Of a stretch of 8,774 nt of DNA, positions 6,951-8,774 are shown in pieces. Source of the stretch: Bacteroidales bacterium (lineage in GTDB: Bacteria > Bacteroidota > Bacteroidia > Bacteroidales > JAADGE01). The notes under the pieces were generated by a model, which was given only the letters and a program-made list of their open reading frames with translations, did no database searches and was not told the origin of the DNA. The position numbers were made by a program, and so were the translations under genes. Each line of letters opens with the position of its first letter. Within the stretch, counting starts at the first letter, position 1. Location of the stretch: NCBI GenBank assembly GCA_024762915.1, contig JANTGL010000101.1, forward strand, positions 1 through 8,774. The letters are read 5' to 3'.

Positions 6951-8225
6951 ATGTCATATTTTTTCACATCGGAATCCGTTTCCGAAGGACATCCCGATAA
7001 AGTTGCCGACCAAATTTCGGATGCATTATTAGATGAATTTTTAAAACAAGACCCCGAATCAAAAGTCGCTTGTGAAACATTGGTAACAACCGGATTAACG
7101 GTATTAAGCGGTGAAGTTAAAACAACGGCTTGGGTTGACACACAGGAAGTTGCAAGAAAAGTTATTAAAGAAATAGGTTATACCAAAGGCGAATATAAAT
7201 TTGAAGCAGACTCATGCGGAGTGGTTTCAGCCATTCATGAGCAATCGCAAGATATTAACCGAGGAGTAGTAAGAGATGAAGAGGAAGAACAAGGTGCCGG
7301 AGACCAAGGCATGATGTTCGGTTATGCAAATAATGAAACCGAAAGCTATATGCCCCTACCAATTGACTTATCTCATAAATTATTAGTTGAATTGTCAGAT
7401 ATTCGTAAAAAAGGAAAATATATGACCTATTTACGGCCGGATTCGAAATCGCAAGTTACGGTTGAGTATGATGAAAAGAATCATCCGATACGAATTGATA
7501 CAATCGTCATTTCCACTCAACACGATGATTTTGTTGAAGCAGATGATATTTCCCAAGGAAAAGCGGATAAGCAAATGCTTGATAAAATTTATGCCGATGT
7601 AAGAGATATTTTAATTCCTAACGTAAAAGCAAATCTACCCGAAAAAATTAAAACTTTATTTAAAGGAGATTTTAAATTATTGGTAAATCCGACAGGGAAA
7701 TTTGTTATAGGCGGACCGCACGGAGATACCGGATTAACCGGAAGAAAAATTATTGTGGATACATACGGCGGAAAAGGTGCACACGGCGGCGGTGCTTTCA
7801 GCGGAAAAGATTCGTCAAAAGTGGATCGCTCGGCAGCTTATGCTACGCGCCATATTGCTAAAAATTTAGTTGCCGGCGGTGTTGCCGATGAGGTTTTAGT
7901 TCAAGTTGCTTATGCCATAGGAGTTGCACAACCCGTTGGCTTATATGTTAATACATACGGAACATCTAAGGTAAATTATTCTGACAGTGAGATTGCAAAA
8001 AAAGTTGAAGCTTTGTTTGACATGCGACCGGCAGCCATTGTAAAACGTTTCGGATTAAAAAATCCGATTTTCAGAGAAACGGCAGCATACGGTCACATGG
8101 GAAGAGATCCTTTTAAAAAAGAAGTCCAATTTTCAAAAAACGGTGATTCTTTTACTAAACAAGTTGAATTTTTTGCTTGGGAAAAATTGGATTATGTTGA
8201 TAAAGTGAAAGAAGCATTTAATTAA
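6951..8225 (+). CDS. metK: S-adenosylmethionine synthetase (methionine adenosyltransferase)
   Basis: A 424-residue cytoplasmic enzyme making S-adenosylmethionine from ATP and methionine, releasing phosphate and pyrophosphate; the active form in the family is a dimer of dimers. The N-terminus has the signature SESVSEGHPDKVADQISDA with the ATP/Mg-binding H14, D16 and K17. The MetK signature GAGDQGMMFGYA starts at residue 115 (D118). GGPHGDTGLTGRK starts at 254, and the glycine-rich phosphate loop GGGAFSGKD is at 279-287, followed by KVDRSAAYATRHIAKN. It is about 40 residues longer than the E. coli enzyme, as is usual in Bacteroidota, with the extra length partly in the central segment and C-terminal end. 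The start gives the expected MSYFFTSESVSEGHPDK opening. It has its own promoter and a structured leader that may sense the product, and ends at a strong terminator hairpin, so it appears to be transcribed alone. Confidence 0.98.
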   Translation: MSYFFTSESVSEGHPDKVADQISDALLDEFLKQDPESKVACETLVTTGLTVLSGEVKTTAWVDTQEVARKVIKEIGYTKGEYKFEADSCGVVSAIHEQSQDINRGVVRDEEEEQGAGDQGMMFGYANNETESYMPLPIDLSHKLLVELSDIRKKGKYMTYLRPDSKSQVTVEYDEKNHPIRIDTIVISTQHDDFVEADDISQGKADKQMLDKIYADVRDILIPNVKANLPEKIKTLFKGDFKLLVNPTGKFVIGGPHGDTGLTGRKIIVDTYGGKGAHGGGAFSGKDSSKVDRSAAYATRHIAKNLVAGGVADEVLVQVAYAIGVAQPVGLYVNTYGTSKVNYSDSEIAKKVEALFDMRPAAIVKRFGLKNPIFRETAAYGHMGRDPFKKEVQFSKNGDSFTKQVEFFAWEKLDYVDKVKEAFN

Positions 8226-8251
8226 TAAGCCTAAATTTTCAACACTTACTT

Positions 8252-8290
8252 TAAGGTATCAAAATTTTATTAATTTTGATACCTTATTTG
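8252..8290 (+). terminator. intrinsic terminator after metK
   Basis: A perfect 15-bp inverted repeat (8252-8266 with 8272-8286, arms TAAGGTATCAAAATT and its complement) closes a five-base TTATT loop 26 bases after the metK stop. It is followed by TTTGTTTAT rather than an unbroken T-run. The stem is long but A+T-rich. Both flanking genes run on the plus strand, so it would separate metK from gmd. Confidence 0.75.
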
Positions 8291-8315
8291 TTTATAAAAC
8301 AAAACACAAAATACG

Positions 8316-8774
8316 ATGTCAAAAGTTGCATTTATTACGGGAATTACCGGACAAGACGGTGCCTATCTGGCCGAATTTCTTCTTAAAAAAGGATATATTG
8401 TTCACGGGCTGAAAAGAAGAAGTTCTCTTTTTAATACCGACAGAATTGATCATTTATACCTCGATCCGCATGTTGAAAACCGAAATTTTATTTTGCATTA
8501 CGGCGATTTAACCGATTCTACAAATTTAATTCGCATTATTCAAGAAGTGCAACCGGATGAAATCTATAATTTGGCAGCAATGAGTCACGTAAAGGTCAGT
8601 TTTGAAACACCGGAATATACGGCAAATGCTGACGGTATCGGCACATTGCGATTATTGGAAGCCGTACGACTTTTAAATTTAACGAAGAAAACAAAAGTGT
8701 ATCAGGCATCAACCAGTGAATTATTCGGATTGGTACAGGAAGTTCCGCAAAAAGAAACCACCCCGTTTTATCCG
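8316..8774 (+). CDS. gmd: GDP-mannose 4,6-dehydratase, N-terminal 153 residues (cut by window end)
   Basis: A short-chain dehydrogenase of the extended type that converts GDP-D-mannose to GDP-4-keto-6-deoxy-D-mannose, the first step to GDP-L-fucose, GDP-rhamnose or GDP-perosamine for surface polysaccharides. The NADP-binding Rossmann motif is GITGQDG (9-15). KRRSS (33-37) is the NADP 2'-phosphate contact, followed by the Gmd-specific FNTDRIDHLY. YGDLTD (62-67), NLAAMSHV (85-92) and YQASTSELFG (129-138) follow, the last with catalytic T133 and E135. The reading frame is open to the last base, and the catalytic YxxxK lies just beyond the window. Over this stretch the match to the E. coli Gmd sequence as I know it is close and collinear. 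The next gene may be fcl/wcaG or rmd. A -7-like TAATTTTG at 8271-8278 overlaps the terminator, but without a -33 partner. Confidence 0.96.
   Translation, partial: MSKVAFITGITGQDGAYLAEFLLKKGYIVHGLKRRSSLFNTDRIDHLYLDPHVENRNFILHYGDLTDSTNLIRIIQEVQPDEIYNLAAMSHVKVSFETPEYTANADGIGTLRLLEAVRLLNLTKKTKVYQASTSELFGLVQEVPQKETTPFYP

Noticed and set aside
8271..8278. TAATTTTG as the gmd promoter
   Set aside because: It is part of the terminator's hairpin arm and has no -33 partner; kept only as a note under gmd.
1..8774. CRISPR array, insertion sequence, tRNA or rRNA gene, toxin-antitoxin pair or defence island
   Set aside because: No regularly spaced repeats, no transposase, no RNA-gene signatures; the DUF4143 ATPase has no partner gene that would make a recognisable system.

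Overview
The window reads as chromosomal DNA of an uncultured or uncommon member of the Bacteroidota. Three things point there: strong A+T richness, promoters of the Bacteroidota type (TTTG, about 19-20 nt, TAnnTTTG) with no Shine-Dalgarno sequences before the genes, and a secreted protein ending in a type IX secretion (T9SS) C-terminal sorting domain. I found no rRNA, tRNA, insertion sequence or CRISPR array.

Layout. (1) Positions 1-83 may be the tail of an upstream gene, frame uncertain. (2) 133-879 (+) encodes a WcaA/WcaE-like family 2 glycosyltransferase. (3) 880-931 holds a clear promoter and an overlapping inverted repeat. They serve 932-2089 (+), an AAA ATPase of the AAA_14/DUF4143 family whose transcript may be leaderless. 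(4) dnaG (DNA primase, 2091-4028, +) starts one base after that ATPase stops, so the two are probably co-transcribed. (5) 4031-6724 (-) is a large Asp-box (BNR/sortilin-like beta-propeller) protein for T9SS export, convergent with dnaG with only two bases between the stops. (6) The divergent 226-bp gap 6725-6950 holds direct repeats, a strong promoter and a structured metK leader that resembles the SAM-II riboswitch core. (7) metK (6951-8225, +) encodes S-adenosylmethionine synthetase and is followed by a 15-bp perfect hairpin terminator. (8) The window ends inside gmd, GDP-mannose 4,6-dehydratase (8316 onward, +).

How the genes fit together. Most are housekeeping genes (dnaG, metK) interleaved with cell-surface functions: the glycosyltransferase and Gmd suggest polysaccharide biosynthesis on both flanks, and the T9SS protein is a surface or secreted product. 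No multigene defence or mobile system is visible. The most interesting signal is non-coding: the metK leader, where a SAM-sensing RNA would make direct feedback sense. Second is the possible leaderless expression of the DUF4143 ATPase directly upstream of primase.
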